Shown here: positions 15,780 through 24,634 of the stretch, in pieces
How the letters are laid out: each line of letters starts with the position of its first letter
Numbering within the stretch: position 1 is the stretch's first letter
From: Halorubrum sp. CBA1125
Lineage (GTDB): Archaea > Halobacteriota > Halobacteria > Halobacteriales > Haloferacaceae
Length of the DNA: 47,890 nucleotides
Assembly (NCBI RefSeq): GCF_009742825.1
Contig: NZ_WPCE01000003.1
Location: forward strand, 1-47,890
Direction: 5' to 3'
Made by a program: the position numbers and the translations under genes
Notes under the pieces: generated by a model
The model's input: the letters and a program-made list of their open reading frames with translations, nothing else
Told to the model about the DNA's origin: nothing
The model's database searches: none

Positions 15780-16235
15780 ATGGAAACGCTCGAACGCATC
15801 CTGGTGGCAATCGGACCGAACGACCGCGAGTACGTCGACGAGTTCCTCGACGTCGTCGAACCGATCGCCGGACCGTCGGAGGCGACGGTGTTCCTGTTGC
15901 ACGTGTTCTCCCAAGACGAGTATGAGGGGCTGATAGAGCAGCTGGACGCCGACCTGGCGGCGAGCGAGATCGACCCGGACGCGCTCGCGACGCGACACGA
16001 CGACCTCCGAACGCCCGCGGCGCGTCTCGATGAGGTCGGCGTCGACACGGAGATCCGAGGCAGTATCGGCGAGCCGCAGACCGAGATCATCCGTATCGCG
16101 GAGGAGATCGACGCTGACCTCCTATTTATCGGCGGGAGCGGACGTTCGCCGGCTGGCAAGGCCGTCTTCGGCGACAGTGCCCAGCGGATTCTCCTGAACG
16201 CCCCCTGCCCGGTAACGTACATCCGGCGAGACTAG
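15780..16235 (+). CDS. Universal stress protein (UspA family)
   Basis: A 151-residue single-domain Usp protein. The N-terminal strand is ETLERILVAIG, and the C-terminal ATP-binding signature GGSGRSPAGKAVFGDSAQRIL is followed by the NAPCPVTYIR ending. The G2xG9xG(S/T) pattern suggests nucleotide binding. I chose the ATG at 15780 because the longer frame from 15705 adds a tail unlike any Usp. Its role is general stress adaptation or control of a partner enzyme. A second Usp gene lies at 34332-34790. It converges with the Gfo/Idh/MocA gene. Confidence 0.9.
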   Translation: METLERILVAIGPNDREYVDEFLDVVEPIAGPSEATVFLLHVFSQDEYEGLIEQLDADLAASEIDPDALATRHDDLRTPAARLDEVGVDTEIRGSIGEPQTEIIRIAEEIDADLLFIGGSGRSPAGKAVFGDSAQRILLNAPCPVTYIRRD

Positions 16236-16338
16236 CGAGGGCCGACCGACCGCCGGAACGCCCGCTTATCGGAGGGTTCTTTCGGGTGGCGGATCGGCCG
16301 GAAGGTCACCTGGAGGTTCCGGAGACCCTACTCCGGCC

Positions 16339-17316
16339 TTACAAACGCACTTCCTCCCCGGTTTCGACGCTTTCGTAGAGCGCGTCGATCACCCGCATGT
16401 TGTTGATCGAGTCCTGTCCGCCCGTGCGCGGAGTCTTTCCTTCTTCGACGCACTCGGCAAAGTGTTCGACCTCCAGGCAGTACTGGTCGACCGGCTGAAA
16501 CTCCTCGACGCCGTGCCGACCGTCGATCTGATACTCGAGCGTCGTCGACGAATCCGGGGGAGCATTGTAGGTAACCTCCTGTTCGGCCTCGATCCAGCCG
16601 TTTTCCCCCTCGATGCGGTAGCGCTGGACGTCTTCCGTATCGAACGAGCAGTCGAATTGCGCGATCGCACCCGAGTCGTATCTGAGAACGCCGCTCATCT
16701 GGGTGTCGACCCCACAGTCGCGTGTGTCGAGCGCGTAGGCGAACACGCGGTCGGGTTCTCCGAGGATCCATCGTGCCCCCGAGACGGGGTAACAGCCCAG
16801 ATCCATCAGGCTCCCGCCGGCCAACGCCGGGTCGATGCGGATATCCTCGGGATCGGTAAGCGGAAACTTCAGCGTGCCGCCGACCCACGTGACCCGACCG
16901 AGTTGATCACGCGCGAGTTCGCGGATCCGCTGGTTTCGGGGATGGTATCGGTACATAAACGCCTCCATGAGGACGACGTCCCGTTCCTCGCAGTATTCGA
17001 CGAGATCACGGGCCTCTGCGGCATCGGAGGTGAGCGGCTTCTCACAGAGCACGTCCAGGCCGTGGTCGGCCGCCCGCTTGGACCACTCGGCGTGCATCGA
17101 ATTCGGTAACGGGTTGTACACGGCGTCGATCTTCTCCGCCTCGAACATCGCCTCGTAGGAGCCGTAGGCGTCTGGGATACCCAGATCGTCGGCAGCCTCC
17201 TGTGCGCGTTTCTCGTCGCGCGACGAGATCGCCTGGACCGTGTGATCGCTCCGATTGATACCCGGAATGACGTCTTCCGTGGCGATTGCAGCCGTGCTGA
17301 TTATCCCGAATCGCAT
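16339..17316 (-). CDS. Gfo/Idh/MocA family sugar dehydrogenase
   Basis: A 325-residue NAD(P)-dependent dehydrogenase. The Rossmann loop starts at FGIISTAAIA. The catalytic Lys is in CEKPLTSDAAEA (about residues 90-92, EKP), and the substrate domain has EAFMYRYHPRNQ, GGSLMDLGCYPVSGARW and VDQYCLEVEHFAECV. Relatives include xylose, glucose-fructose and apiose dehydrogenases that make aldonolactones. It is transcribed divergently from L-arabinose isomerase, so a role in a pentose route is likely. It is also an alternative candidate for the first step of the apiose/apionate pathway, since the bacterial apiose dehydrogenase belongs to this superfamily. The substrate is unknown. Confidence 0.85.
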   Translation of the reverse strand: MRFGIISTAAIATEDVIPGINRSDHTVQAISSRDEKRAQEAADDLGIPDAYGSYEAMFEAEKIDAVYNPLPNSMHAEWSKRAADHGLDVLCEKPLTSDAAEARDLVEYCEERDVVLMEAFMYRYHPRNQRIRELARDQLGRVTWVGGTLKFPLTDPEDIRIDPALAGGSLMDLGCYPVSGARWILGEPDRVFAYALDTRDCGVDTQMSGVLRYDSGAIAQFDCSFDTEDVQRYRIEGENGWIEAEQEVTYNAPPDSSTTLEYQIDGRHGVEEFQPVDQYCLEVEHFAECVEEGKTPRTGGQDSINNMRVIDALYESVETGEEVRL

Positions 17317-17560
17317 GCGTCGGTTCGTGGTCGGAACCGTATTAAGTGTACTGTGACGGATGAGCCACCACTGAGATCACGACGACGGAACACGGGGACC
17401 CCTCCTACGTGGTTGTCAGGTACGCTCCCGATAGTGGCTTCGCGGACAACCTGTCGAACGGAGCCACCCCGCGTCCTCCGCTCACCAGTGATGAGCAAGC
17501 CCAAGACGGACCAGTGGATTTTTGTATTTACGGTGGAATCCAGCGATCCATGTCCAGTTG

Positions 17561-17627
17561 TATAAAAACAATGATCAGTGCTGCCCCAGACGCTTCGGGG
17601 TTTCAAAATAGGTCCGTCGAGGAGGGA
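17561..17627 (+). promoter_or_regulatory. Promoter and ribosome-binding site of araA
   Basis: tataaaaa at 17561-17568 is a strong archaeal TATA box. Unlike most genes here, a leader of about 40 nt is expected, ending in a clear Shine-Dalgarno tract, ggaggga (17621-17627), 4-10 nt before the ATG at 17632. This fixes the start codon over the upstream in-frame TTG/ATG-like options. Confidence 0.6.
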
Positions 17628-17631
17628 GAAC

Positions 17632-19134
17632 ATGTTTGATTTCGACGACTACGAGCTCTGGTTCGTGACCGGGAGCCAGGAGCTCTACGGCGACGAAGTG
17701 CTGCAAACCGTCGCTGATCACTCGCGAGAGATTGCCGAGTACCTGTCCAACGCCGATGAGATTCCGGTCGACGTCGCCTTCAAGCCGGTGTTGACCTCCC
17801 CTCGTGAGATCGAAGCACTAGTCCACGAGGCAAATGCGGACGCGGACTGTGTCGGACTGATCACGTGGATGCACACGTTCTCACCCGGTCAGATGTGGAT
17901 CAACGGCTTACGGTCGCTCGACAAGCCGTTTGCCCACCTGCACACCCAGTACAACGAGGAGCTCCCGTGGAGCGAGATCGACATGGAGTTCATGAACACG
18001 AATCAGTCCGCTCACGGCGGCCGGGAGTTCGGGTTCACCGCGTCCAGGCTCGGCCTCAACAGGAAGGTCGTCGTCGGGCACTGGAAAGCCCAGCGCGTCC
18101 TCGAGAAACTGGGGACGTGGACGCGGGCGGCGTGTGCCTGGGAAGACATCCGCGGCGCGAAGATCGCCAGGTTCGGCGATAACATGCGTCATGTCGCCGT
18201 TACGGAGGGGGACAAGGTTGAAGCGAAGATGCAGTTTGGGTGTACCGTGAGCGGATACGGACTCGGCGACGTGGTCGAGTACGTCGACGACGTCACCGAC
18301 GACGAGATCGACGCCACCGTCAGCCAGTACGAGACGGAGTACGAACTCGCCCCGTCTCTCCGCGAGGACGGCGATCGGCGTGATTCCCTCAGAGAGGCGG
18401 CCGCCATCGAAGTCGGGATACGTACCTTCCTCGAGGATGGGAACTTCAAGGGGTTCACGACCACCTTCGAAAACCTCACTGGCCTGTCACAGCTCCCCGG
18501 ACTCGCCGTGCAGCGATTGATGGCGGACGGCTACGGCTTCGGTCCCGAGGGCGACTGGAAATCCGCCATGCTGACACGGGCGATCTACGTGATGGGACAG
18601 GGGCTGGAGGGAGGGTCCTCGCTGATGGAGCATTACACCTATCACCTGACTCCCGGAGAGGAGAAAGTACTCGGTGCGCATATGCTGGAGATCAGTGAGT
18701 CGATCGCCACGGACCCGGTCTCCGTGGAGATTCACCCGCTCGATATCGGCGGCAAAGCAGATCCGGTGCGCGCCGTGTTCGACGCCGAGACCGGCCCGGC
18801 CGTGAACGCGTCGCTGGTCGATCTCGGAGACAGGTTCCGTCTCGTGGTCAACGAGGTGGAATCTGTCGAACCGGACGAACCGTTGCCCGAACTACCGGTC
18901 GCGAGAGCCGTCTGGAAGCCGAAGCCGGACTTCGAAACCGCAATCGAAGCCTGGATCCGCGCGGGCGGCGCGCATCACACGGGATACAGCCAGGCGATAA
19001 CCTCCGAACACCTGAAAGACTTCGCCGATATCGCGGACGTCGAGTTCCTCGTGATAGACGAGGACACCGAGATTGCGGCGTTCGAGAAGGAGCTCGACTG
19101 GAACGAGATTCGATGGCGGCTCGATAACACGTAA
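17632..19134 (+). CDS. araA: L-arabinose isomerase
   Basis: A 500-residue protein, the usual AraA length, similar throughout to bacterial L-arabinose isomerase. It opens with [12 protein letters not shown] and keeps [23 protein letters not shown] and [15 protein letters not shown]. The active-site residues correspond to E. coli Glu306 (TTTFENL), Glu333 (GFGPEGDWK), His350 ([10 protein letters not shown], with His where Asp is usual before the Tyr) and His450 (GAHHTGYSQ). It isomerises L-arabinose to L-ribulose in the cytoplasm using a divalent metal. Most haloarchaea degrade L-arabinose oxidatively, so AraA is uncommon; it is known in Halorhabdus. No AraB or AraD gene is in the window. A single gene behind a strong promoter, divergent from a sugar dehydrogenase; transfer from bacteria is likely in its history. 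Confidence 0.93.
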   Translation: MFDFDDYELWFVTGSQELYGDEVLQTVADHSREIAEYLSNADEIPVDVAFKPVLTSPREIEALVHEANADADCVGLITWMHTFSPGQMWINGLRSLDKPFAHLHTQYNEELPWSEIDMEFMNTNQSAHGGREFGFTASRLGLNRKVVVGHWKAQRVLEKLGTWTRAACAWEDIRGAKIARFGDNMRHVAVTEGDKVEAKMQFGCTVSGYGLGDVVEYVDDVTDDEIDATVSQYETEYELAPSLREDGDRRDSLREAAAIEVGIRTFLEDGNFKGFTTTFENLTGLSQLPGLAVQRLMADGYGFGPEGDWKSAMLTRAIYVMGQGLEGGSSLMEHYTYHLTPGEEKVLGAHMLEISESIATDPVSVEIHPLDIGGKADPVRAVFDAETGPAVNASLVDLGDRFRLVVNEVESVEPDEPLPELPVARAVWKPKPDFETAIEAWIRAGGAHHTGYSQAITSEHLKDFADIADVEFLVIDEDTEIAAFEKELDWNEIRWRLDNT

Positions 19135-19337
19135 CTCGGTCAACGGAGCGTGGTTCGGCACGTGAACGTTCCGGACCAGATCTTCTATTACCGAGTCCTA
19201 GCAGCGTATTGCCATCTCACGCCGTTCGTGGCTCACAGCCCGTCGCCGCTTTCGCACTGCCGCGCGTTATCTTTGTTCTTTGATATCCGTTGTCAATCAC
19301 CGAAACGTTAATGATATCCCGCTATTCTAACCTTACC

Positions 19338-20483
19338 ATGGCATCCATCGAGCTGGATAACCTACGTAAGGTATTCAACGAAGGCGGTGGTGATCTCGTC
19401 GCCGTCGACGACTTAAGTCTCAAAGTTGACGACTCCGACTTCCTCGTGTTAGTCGGTCCGTCTGGCTGTGGGAAGTCAACGACGCTTCGTACGATCGCCG
19501 GGTTGGAACAGCCGACCGATGGGCAAATCCTGTTCGACGGGGAGGACGTCACGGACATGGGCCCCCAGGAACGTCGGGTCGCAATGGTGTTCCAGGATTA
19601 CGCGCTGTACCCCCATATGACGGCACGGGAGAACATGTCATTTGGGCTGAGATACGGTTCGGACCACGACGACGAGGAGATCGATCGGCGCGTGAACGCG
19701 GCCGCCGAGATGATGGGTATTGAGAACCACCTGGAGAGCAGGCCGAATGAGCTTTCGGGCGGGCAACAGCAGCGTGTGGCGCTGGGACGGGCTATCGTCC
19801 GTGAGCCGGAAGTCTTCCTGATGGACGAGCCGCTCTCGAACCTGGACGCGAAGCTCCGCGCGCAGATGCGGACGGAACTCCAGGAACTTCACTCGAAGCT
19901 CGATATCACCACGGTGTACGTCACCCACGACCAGGAAGAGGCGATGACGATGGGCGACCAACTCGCCGTCCTCAACGACGGAGAGCTCCAGCAGATCGGG
20001 ACCCCTCTCGAGTGTTACCAAGAACCGGCCAATACGTTCGTCGCCGGGTTCATCGGCTCGCCCCGTATGAATCGGTTCGAGGGTCGCCCCAACGGGAACC
20101 TCCTCGAGACCGACGCGTTCGACTACCACCTTCCGGACGACGTCGCCGGGCAAATTCCGACGGGCACCGACGAGGTCATCCTGGGCATCCGTCCGGAGGA
20201 CGTCAAAGTCGTCGATTCCCCGACGGAAAACAGTCTCTCGACCGAGATAAACGTCGTCGAACGAATGGGAGACCTCACCCACATCTACACCACTGTCGGG
20301 GACGACGAGTGTATCATCACGCTCTCCGGACAGGCGGAGGTCGCCCAGGGAGACGAGATCGAAATCGAGTTCCCCACGGCCCGCATTCACCTCTTCGACG
20401 GGAAGACCGGAGACGCGCTCAAGAACCGCGATTCAGACGTGAGTATCGGCGAATCCGCCTCGATCAGCTCGGGGATCTCGTAA
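19338..20483 (+). CDS. Carbohydrate ABC transporter ATP-binding protein (UgpC/MsmK/XacJK-like)
   Basis: A 381-residue ATPase of the CUT1 type. Motifs are Walker A GPSGCGKST, Q-loop FQDYALYPHMT, signature LSGGQQQRVALGRA, Walker B VFLMDEPLSNLD and the switch His in VTHDQEEAM. The C-terminal 130 residues form the regulatory TOBE domain (GIRPEDV). The ATG at 19338 gives the standard N-terminus MASIELDNLRKVF; earlier TTG and ATG codons add an atypical leader. No permease is adjacent. The nearest CUT1 binding protein and permeases are at 25980-29323, and this ATPase probably energises them, like the shared XacJ/XacK ATPases of Haloferax xylose/arabinose uptake. Confidence 0.9.
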   Translation: MASIELDNLRKVFNEGGGDLVAVDDLSLKVDDSDFLVLVGPSGCGKSTTLRTIAGLEQPTDGQILFDGEDVTDMGPQERRVAMVFQDYALYPHMTARENMSFGLRYGSDHDDEEIDRRVNAAAEMMGIENHLESRPNELSGGQQQRVALGRAIVREPEVFLMDEPLSNLDAKLRAQMRTELQELHSKLDITTVYVTHDQEEAMTMGDQLAVLNDGELQQIGTPLECYQEPANTFVAGFIGSPRMNRFEGRPNGNLLETDAFDYHLPDDVAGQIPTGTDEVILGIRPEDVKVVDSPTENSLSTEINVVERMGDLTHIYTTVGDDECIITLSGQAEVAQGDEIEIEFPTARIHLFDGKTGDALKNRDSDVSIGESASISSGIS

Positions 20484-20639
20484 GTCGATCCAGTTCCGGG
20501 CGTATCCCTCTCCGATCGTATACTCTCGGTTTTTCTCGGTTCCACTCGAACAGTCGTTCCCTGTCGCCGATCTCCACTGCGGGTTCTCCGCCTGGAGCTG
20601 CGCGTCGTAACGTCGTTCGGAACGGATTGGTGACAGTAG

Positions 20640-21140
20640 AGGGTGTCATAGAACGCTTCTCACGCCGTGTTATTTCAGAGCGGAACTGGAGAATCAGCTG
20701 GTAGAGTCGGCGTGCTAGTGGTACGATATTCCGGGTGGAACTGCTCGATACGAGATTGTCGTCAACGCGGAGAACATCTGTAAAGCCCTCGGCGATACGT
20801 GGTCGATAGTTCCACGGCGAATACGTCCAAAGCCCCAGCCGGGAGGACTCGGGGGCCTTGCTGCGCGCCTTGGTCACTCGTTTCACTCGCTCCCTGCGGT
20901 GCTTACTGCGGCCGCCGTCGTCCTCCTGGCTGCCCTTTTGAATCCCACCCCGCACCGCACAGCCCCGCCTCAAACCTCCCCAGCCTCGCGGTTCGCGCTC
21001 TTCGAGCGCTCACCGCATCCCTCGCGCTCCGTCTCGCGCCCTACCGGGCGCTCGCGGGAGCGCGCCACCACAGAATCGCTCACTCCTTGACCTGTACTGA
21101 GCGAATCCTGTACAGGCGTGTGAACCCTTCTATGACACTC
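20640..21140. mobile_element. MITE-like element with imperfect terminal inverted repeats
   Basis: The left end (about 20642-20666, ggtgtcatagaacgcttctc then acgcc) matches the reverse complement of the right end (about 21116-21140) at roughly 21 of 24 positions, including an uninterrupted gtgtcatagaa. The roughly 0.5 kb between them has no transposase; it is a low-complexity, GC-rich mix with frames that make no sense. The central 20691-20916 segment is repeated near the right end of the window. I infer a non-autonomous insertion element or a decayed insertion sequence. Target-site duplications were not identified. It lies between the ABC ATPase gene and a convergent SDR gene. Confidence 0.55.
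20691..20916 (+). repeat. Long direct repeat, copy 1
   Basis: This 226-nt segment aligns from end to end with 47658-47890. Shared blocks include gaatcagctg, cggcgtgctagtggtacga, ctcgatacgagattgtcgtc, gcggagaacatctg and tgcggtgcttactgcggccg. The two copies have the same orientation, 27 kb apart, so recombination between them could remove or amplify most of the second sugar island. Sequences of this style are widely dispersed in some haloarchaeal genomes as far as I recall. Confidence 0.8.
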
Positions 21141-21189
21141 TATGAAGTATCTTTCAGCCTCTCTTGACTGCACGGTGACCCGTCTCCAC

Positions 21190-21978
21190 TCAGATGATCT
21201 GCCAGCCGCCGTCGACGGTCAGGAGTTCGCCGGTCACGTACGAGGCGGCGTCACTCGCCAGGAACAGCGCGGCCGGCGCTACCTCGTCGGGGTGGCCCGC
21301 GCGGCCCATCGGTACGGGCTTGATAAACTCGTCTTGTTCGGCGCCCTCGGTCGCCTCTTCCGTCCATCCCTCGACCATCTCCGTCGCGGTCTGTCCCGGG
21401 GCGACGGCGTTGACCCTGATTCCGTGCTTCGCGAGCTCGAGCGCGCTGCCGCGCGTGACCATCCGGACCGCACCCTTCGTCGCGTCGTAGTGAACCTGAT
21501 TGAACTGTGCGAGGTGTGAGCTGGTCGAGGCCGTGTTGACGATCGTCCCCGGACTCTCGCGGTCGAGCATGTCGTTGGCCGCGGCTTGACAGCCGAAGAA
21601 CACCCCTTTGACGTTGACCTCGAAGATGCGGTCGAACTGTTCGGGGTCCAGCTCGCGCATCGGACTCGACATGATCATGCCGGCGTTGTTGACCATCACG
21701 TCGAGGCCACCGAACTCACGCGCGGCCTCGACCACAGATTCGATTTCGGACGGTTCGCTCACGTCGGTTTCCACGTAGTGACCGTCTCCAGCGGTTTCGG
21801 TTATTCGCTCGTGCGTGGGCGTGTTTGCGTTGACGTCTTTCGGTTCCTCGTCGACGTCTGCGTTGATCACCGTTGCACCGGCACGGCCAAACGCGAGCGC
21901 AATCGCCCGACCGATTCCGGAACTCGCTCCCGTCACGATCACCGTCTCATCACTAAAGTCGAAAGTGAGCGATCCCAT
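21190..21978 (-). CDS. SDR family oxidoreductase
   Basis: A 262-residue classical short-chain dehydrogenase. The cofactor loop is TGASSGIGRAI (residues 17-27), and the acidic NADVDEE after the second strand suggests NAD preference. NNAGMI, the catalytic Ser in NTASTSSH, and the YxxxK pair in HYDATK are present, and the protein ends in the family-typical YVTGELLTVDGGW. Substrate classes for such SDRs include sugar alcohols, aldonates and sugars. It converges on the MITE-like element and is divergent from the next SDR gene, with about 217 nt between them. It is only distantly related to the three other SDR genes in the window. Confidence 0.88.
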   Translation of the reverse strand: MGSLTFDFSDETVIVTGASSGIGRAIALAFGRAGATVINADVDEEPKDVNANTPTHERITETAGDGHYVETDVSEPSEIESVVEAAREFGGLDVMVNNAGMIMSSPMRELDPEQFDRIFEVNVKGVFFGCQAAANDMLDRESPGTIVNTASTSSHLAQFNQVHYDATKGAVRMVTRGSALELAKHGIRVNAVAPGQTATEMVEGWTEEATEGAEQDEFIKPVPMGRAGHPDEVAPAALFLASDAASYVTGELLTVDGGWQII

Positions 21979-22195
21979 ACGTATCCGCTTTTGTGGGCGA
22001 ACTTAGCTCTTTCTCAGCGGTCGGCGTCGCAGGTTCGCCTCACAGCGGTACCAAGAGAGACCTCGTCCAGCCTGCGATCGGTCTCGCCCGTCCTCGTCGT
22101 CCCTTCGTCACGATTCGAGTTCACGTGCAAACCTGTGTCGCCGGTCGGCGTGTTGGCGAAATGTTTTTGGTCGGAGGGTCTGGTTGGTAATCTGC

Positions 22196-22963
22196 ATGTC
22201 CGTACTCGATCGGTTTCGATTAGACGGCGACACGGCGATCGTAACGGGTGGTAACCGCGGTATCGGAAAGGGGATTGCGACGGGATTGGCCGAGGTGGGA
22301 GCCGACGTCGTGATCGCGAACCGAACGGAATCGGCCGGCCGGGAAGCGGCCGAGGATATCGCCGACGAAACCGGCGCCGAGACGGCGGCGATCCCGACGG
22401 ACGTAACCGACGAAACGGAGGTGCAGAACCTCGCCAGTGAGACCGTCGACCGGTTCGGGAGCGTCGACGTGCTCGTCAACAACGCCGGTGTCGCGATCCA
22501 CGAACCGGCCGAAGAGAAGCCGCTCGACGACTGGCAGAAGACGTTGAATATCAACCTGACGGGCGCGTTCAACTGTGCGAAGTTGGTGGGTCGGGAGATG
22601 ATCGACGGCGACGGCGGCTCCATCATCAACATCTCCTCGATGTCCGCCTTCATGGCGAACTACCCGCAGTGTCAGGTCGACTATCAGGCTTCGAAGGCCG
22701 GTCTGGAAGGATTCAAGTTCCAGTTGGCCTCCGAGTGGGCCGAACACGGCATCCGGGTGAACAACATCAACCCCGGCTACATCCGCACGGACATCCTGGT
22801 CGAGGACGAGGAGATGCTCCAGACCTGGAAAGACGAGATGCTGATGGACGAGTTCGGGACGCCCGAAGACATCGCGCCGCTGGCGGTGTACCTCGCGTCG
22901 GACGCTTCTTCGTACGTCACCGGCGCCTCGTACCTCATCGACGGCGGGTATCTCGTCCGCTGA
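22196..22963 (+). CDS. SDR family oxidoreductase (gluconate/polyol dehydrogenase-like)
   Basis: A 255-residue SDR with TGGNRGIGKG (cofactor loop), VIANRTESAG, NNAGVA, catalytic Ser in NISSMSAF, YQASK (Tyr and Lys), and the ending YVTGASYLIDGGY. The ATG at 22196 is preferred over 22184 because it aligns with the paralogues (MSVLDRFRLDG). It forms a family with the genes at 37986-38752 (broken) and 39041-39820, and all share the insert QLASEWAEHGIRVNNINPGY. Similar proteins are annotated as gluconate 5-dehydrogenase or tetritol dehydrogenase. It is upstream of, and on the same strand as, the SAF-domain oxidoreductase gene, 139 nt away. Confidence 0.9.
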   Translation: MSVLDRFRLDGDTAIVTGGNRGIGKGIATGLAEVGADVVIANRTESAGREAAEDIADETGAETAAIPTDVTDETEVQNLASETVDRFGSVDVLVNNAGVAIHEPAEEKPLDDWQKTLNINLTGAFNCAKLVGREMIDGDGGSIINISSMSAFMANYPQCQVDYQASKAGLEGFKFQLASEWAEHGIRVNNINPGYIRTDILVEDEEMLQTWKDEMLMDEFGTPEDIAPLAVYLASDASSYVTGASYLIDGGYLVR

Positions 22964-23102
22964 ACGGCCATTACAACCACTAGCTCGGTATCGGAGGCGG
23001 CTCGGATCTGCGGCGGGCTTCTCCGAGGTGTTCACGTGAGACCGGAGGGGTCCGACGTGTGGGTCCCGGAGCGTCTGATATCGAGCCTATTCCAACAAAC
23101 CA

Positions 23103-24455
23103 ATGTTAAACATACCTGCGAAACTCGGCAAACTGGACGAACCGATCCGCGTCGGCGTCATCGGGGCGGGACTATTCGGAACGAAACTCATGGACCAGAT
23201 CGAAGTGGTCGATGGGATGACGACGTCCGTCGTCGCAGACATCAACGAACAGGCCGGGAGGTCGGCGTTCGAGGAGGCCGGTGTCCCGGACGATGCCGTA
23301 CGGACGGCCGACGATCCGGCCGAGATCGAGGCTGTTCTCGACGACGGGGACCGAGCACTCACGACGGACGCCAACGCGCTGATCCGGAGCGACGTTGACG
23401 TGGTCGTCGAATCGACGGGCGTTCCCAACGTCGGCGCCAAGAACGCGTACGAGGCGATTCGACACGGTAAACACGTCGTGATGGTCACCGTCGAAGCGGA
23501 GACCGTCGTCGGCCCGATTCTCGCCGAGACTGCCGAAAAACACGGCGTGACCTACTCGATGGTGTACGGCGACCAGCCATCGGTGATCGTCGAGCTGTAC
23601 GACTGGGCCCAGACCGTCGGGCTCGAAGTGGTCGCTGCGGGGAAGGGGAATCCATACGTCGAAGAGTACCAGTACGGTACCCCCGACGACATCTTCGACC
23701 GGTTCGGGTTCTCCGAGGAGTACGTCGAGGAATCCGAACTCAATCCGTATATGTACAATTCCTTCCTCGACGGTACCAAGCCCGCGGTCGAAATGTGTGC
23801 GGTCGCGAACGCGACCGGTCTGAAACCGGACGTTCCCGGTATGCACCTCCCGTCCGCAGAGATACCGGAGATACAAGAAGTTCTCCGGCCGAAAGAGGAC
23901 GGGGGGATCCTCGAGAACACCGGCGTCGTCGATACGGTGAGTTCACTCTATCCGGACGAGTCCGAAGTCGACGACGACATCTCCTTCGGGGTCTTCATCG
24001 TGACCCGCGCGCAGAACGTCGACGTACAGCAGTATCTCGACCAGATGGGCGGTTCGGGAATGTACGTGGCAAACGAGGGGAAGTACCAGCTCTTCTATCG
24101 TCCCTACCATCTCCCCGGGGTCGAGGCGACGGTCAGCATCGCGAACGCCGCCCTGCGCAACGAACCCACCGGCGCGCCGAGGGATCATGTCGCAGAGGTG
24201 GTCGGCCGGGCCAAGCGCACGCTCGAGCCGGGTGAAACGCTCGACGGGGGCGGTGGATACACGGTGTACGGGTCCCTGGAAGACGCCGAGACCGCCAAAG
24301 AGCAAGATCACGTCCCGTTCGAACTGCTCGACGATGCCGACGTCACCGCGACTATCGAACGGGACGAGGTCGTGACGTTCGATCAGGTCGATCTCGACGA
24401 GGACACGTTCATCTACAAGCTCCGACAGGTACAGGACGAACTCTACGGGAACTGA
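23103..24455 (+). CDS. SAF-domain oxidoreductase (COG4091, DXP-reductoisomerase-like family)
   Basis: A 450-residue protein. An N-terminal Rossmann domain begins at VGVIGAGLFGTKL (about 17-29), with the NAD-pocket region VVVESTGVP and the central blocks YSMVYGDQPSVI and VVAAGKGNP. The C-terminal part from about 350 fits a SAF domain (GETLDGGGGYTVYG and the following strands). COG4091 proteins are labelled predicted homoserine dehydrogenases, and some, such as DRL of Brucella, act as 1-deoxy-xylulose-5-phosphate reductoisomerases. Haloarchaea make isoprenoids from mevalonate, so here an oxidoisomerase or dehydrogenase acting on a branched or keto sugar acid is more likely. It follows an SDR gene and is convergent with the hydroxyacyl-CoA-dehydrogenase-like gene. 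Its function is not established. Confidence 0.75.
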   Translation: MLNIPAKLGKLDEPIRVGVIGAGLFGTKLMDQIEVVDGMTTSVVADINEQAGRSAFEEAGVPDDAVRTADDPAEIEAVLDDGDRALTTDANALIRSDVDVVVESTGVPNVGAKNAYEAIRHGKHVVMVTVEAETVVGPILAETAEKHGVTYSMVYGDQPSVIVELYDWAQTVGLEVVAAGKGNPYVEEYQYGTPDDIFDRFGFSEEYVEESELNPYMYNSFLDGTKPAVEMCAVANATGLKPDVPGMHLPSAEIPEIQEVLRPKEDGGILENTGVVDTVSSLYPDESEVDDDISFGVFIVTRAQNVDVQQYLDQMGGSGMYVANEGKYQLFYRPYHLPGVEATVSIANAALRNEPTGAPRDHVAEVVGRAKRTLEPGETLDGGGGYTVYGSLEDAETAKEQDHVPFELLDDADVTATIERDEVVTFDQVDLDEDTFIYKLRQVQDELYGN

Positions 24456-24634
24456 TCGGGACTAGCGATCTCGACTGGCGTCGTCGCTATCTCTTTTTCG
24501 ACAGACGACCGGAGTCACACCCGCCGGTATCGACTCGCAACCGGACGACGTTCTTCGGACGAACAACCAGTCTCCTGTGACGGCCGTCAGCCGAACGCGG
24601 TGAGGGAAAACGGAGGTGTGTTTCGCCGTTTTCG

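Noticed and set aside
20464-20973. Minus-strand reading frame through the MITE-like element
   Set aside because: Arginine/serine-rich, no recognisable domain, and the part shared with the other repeat copy follows from DNA identity rather than from protein-level selection.
23103-24455. Homoserine dehydrogenase
   Set aside because: Only the N-terminal Rossmann domain resembles it; the C-terminal SAF-like region and the neighbours argue for the COG4091 family.
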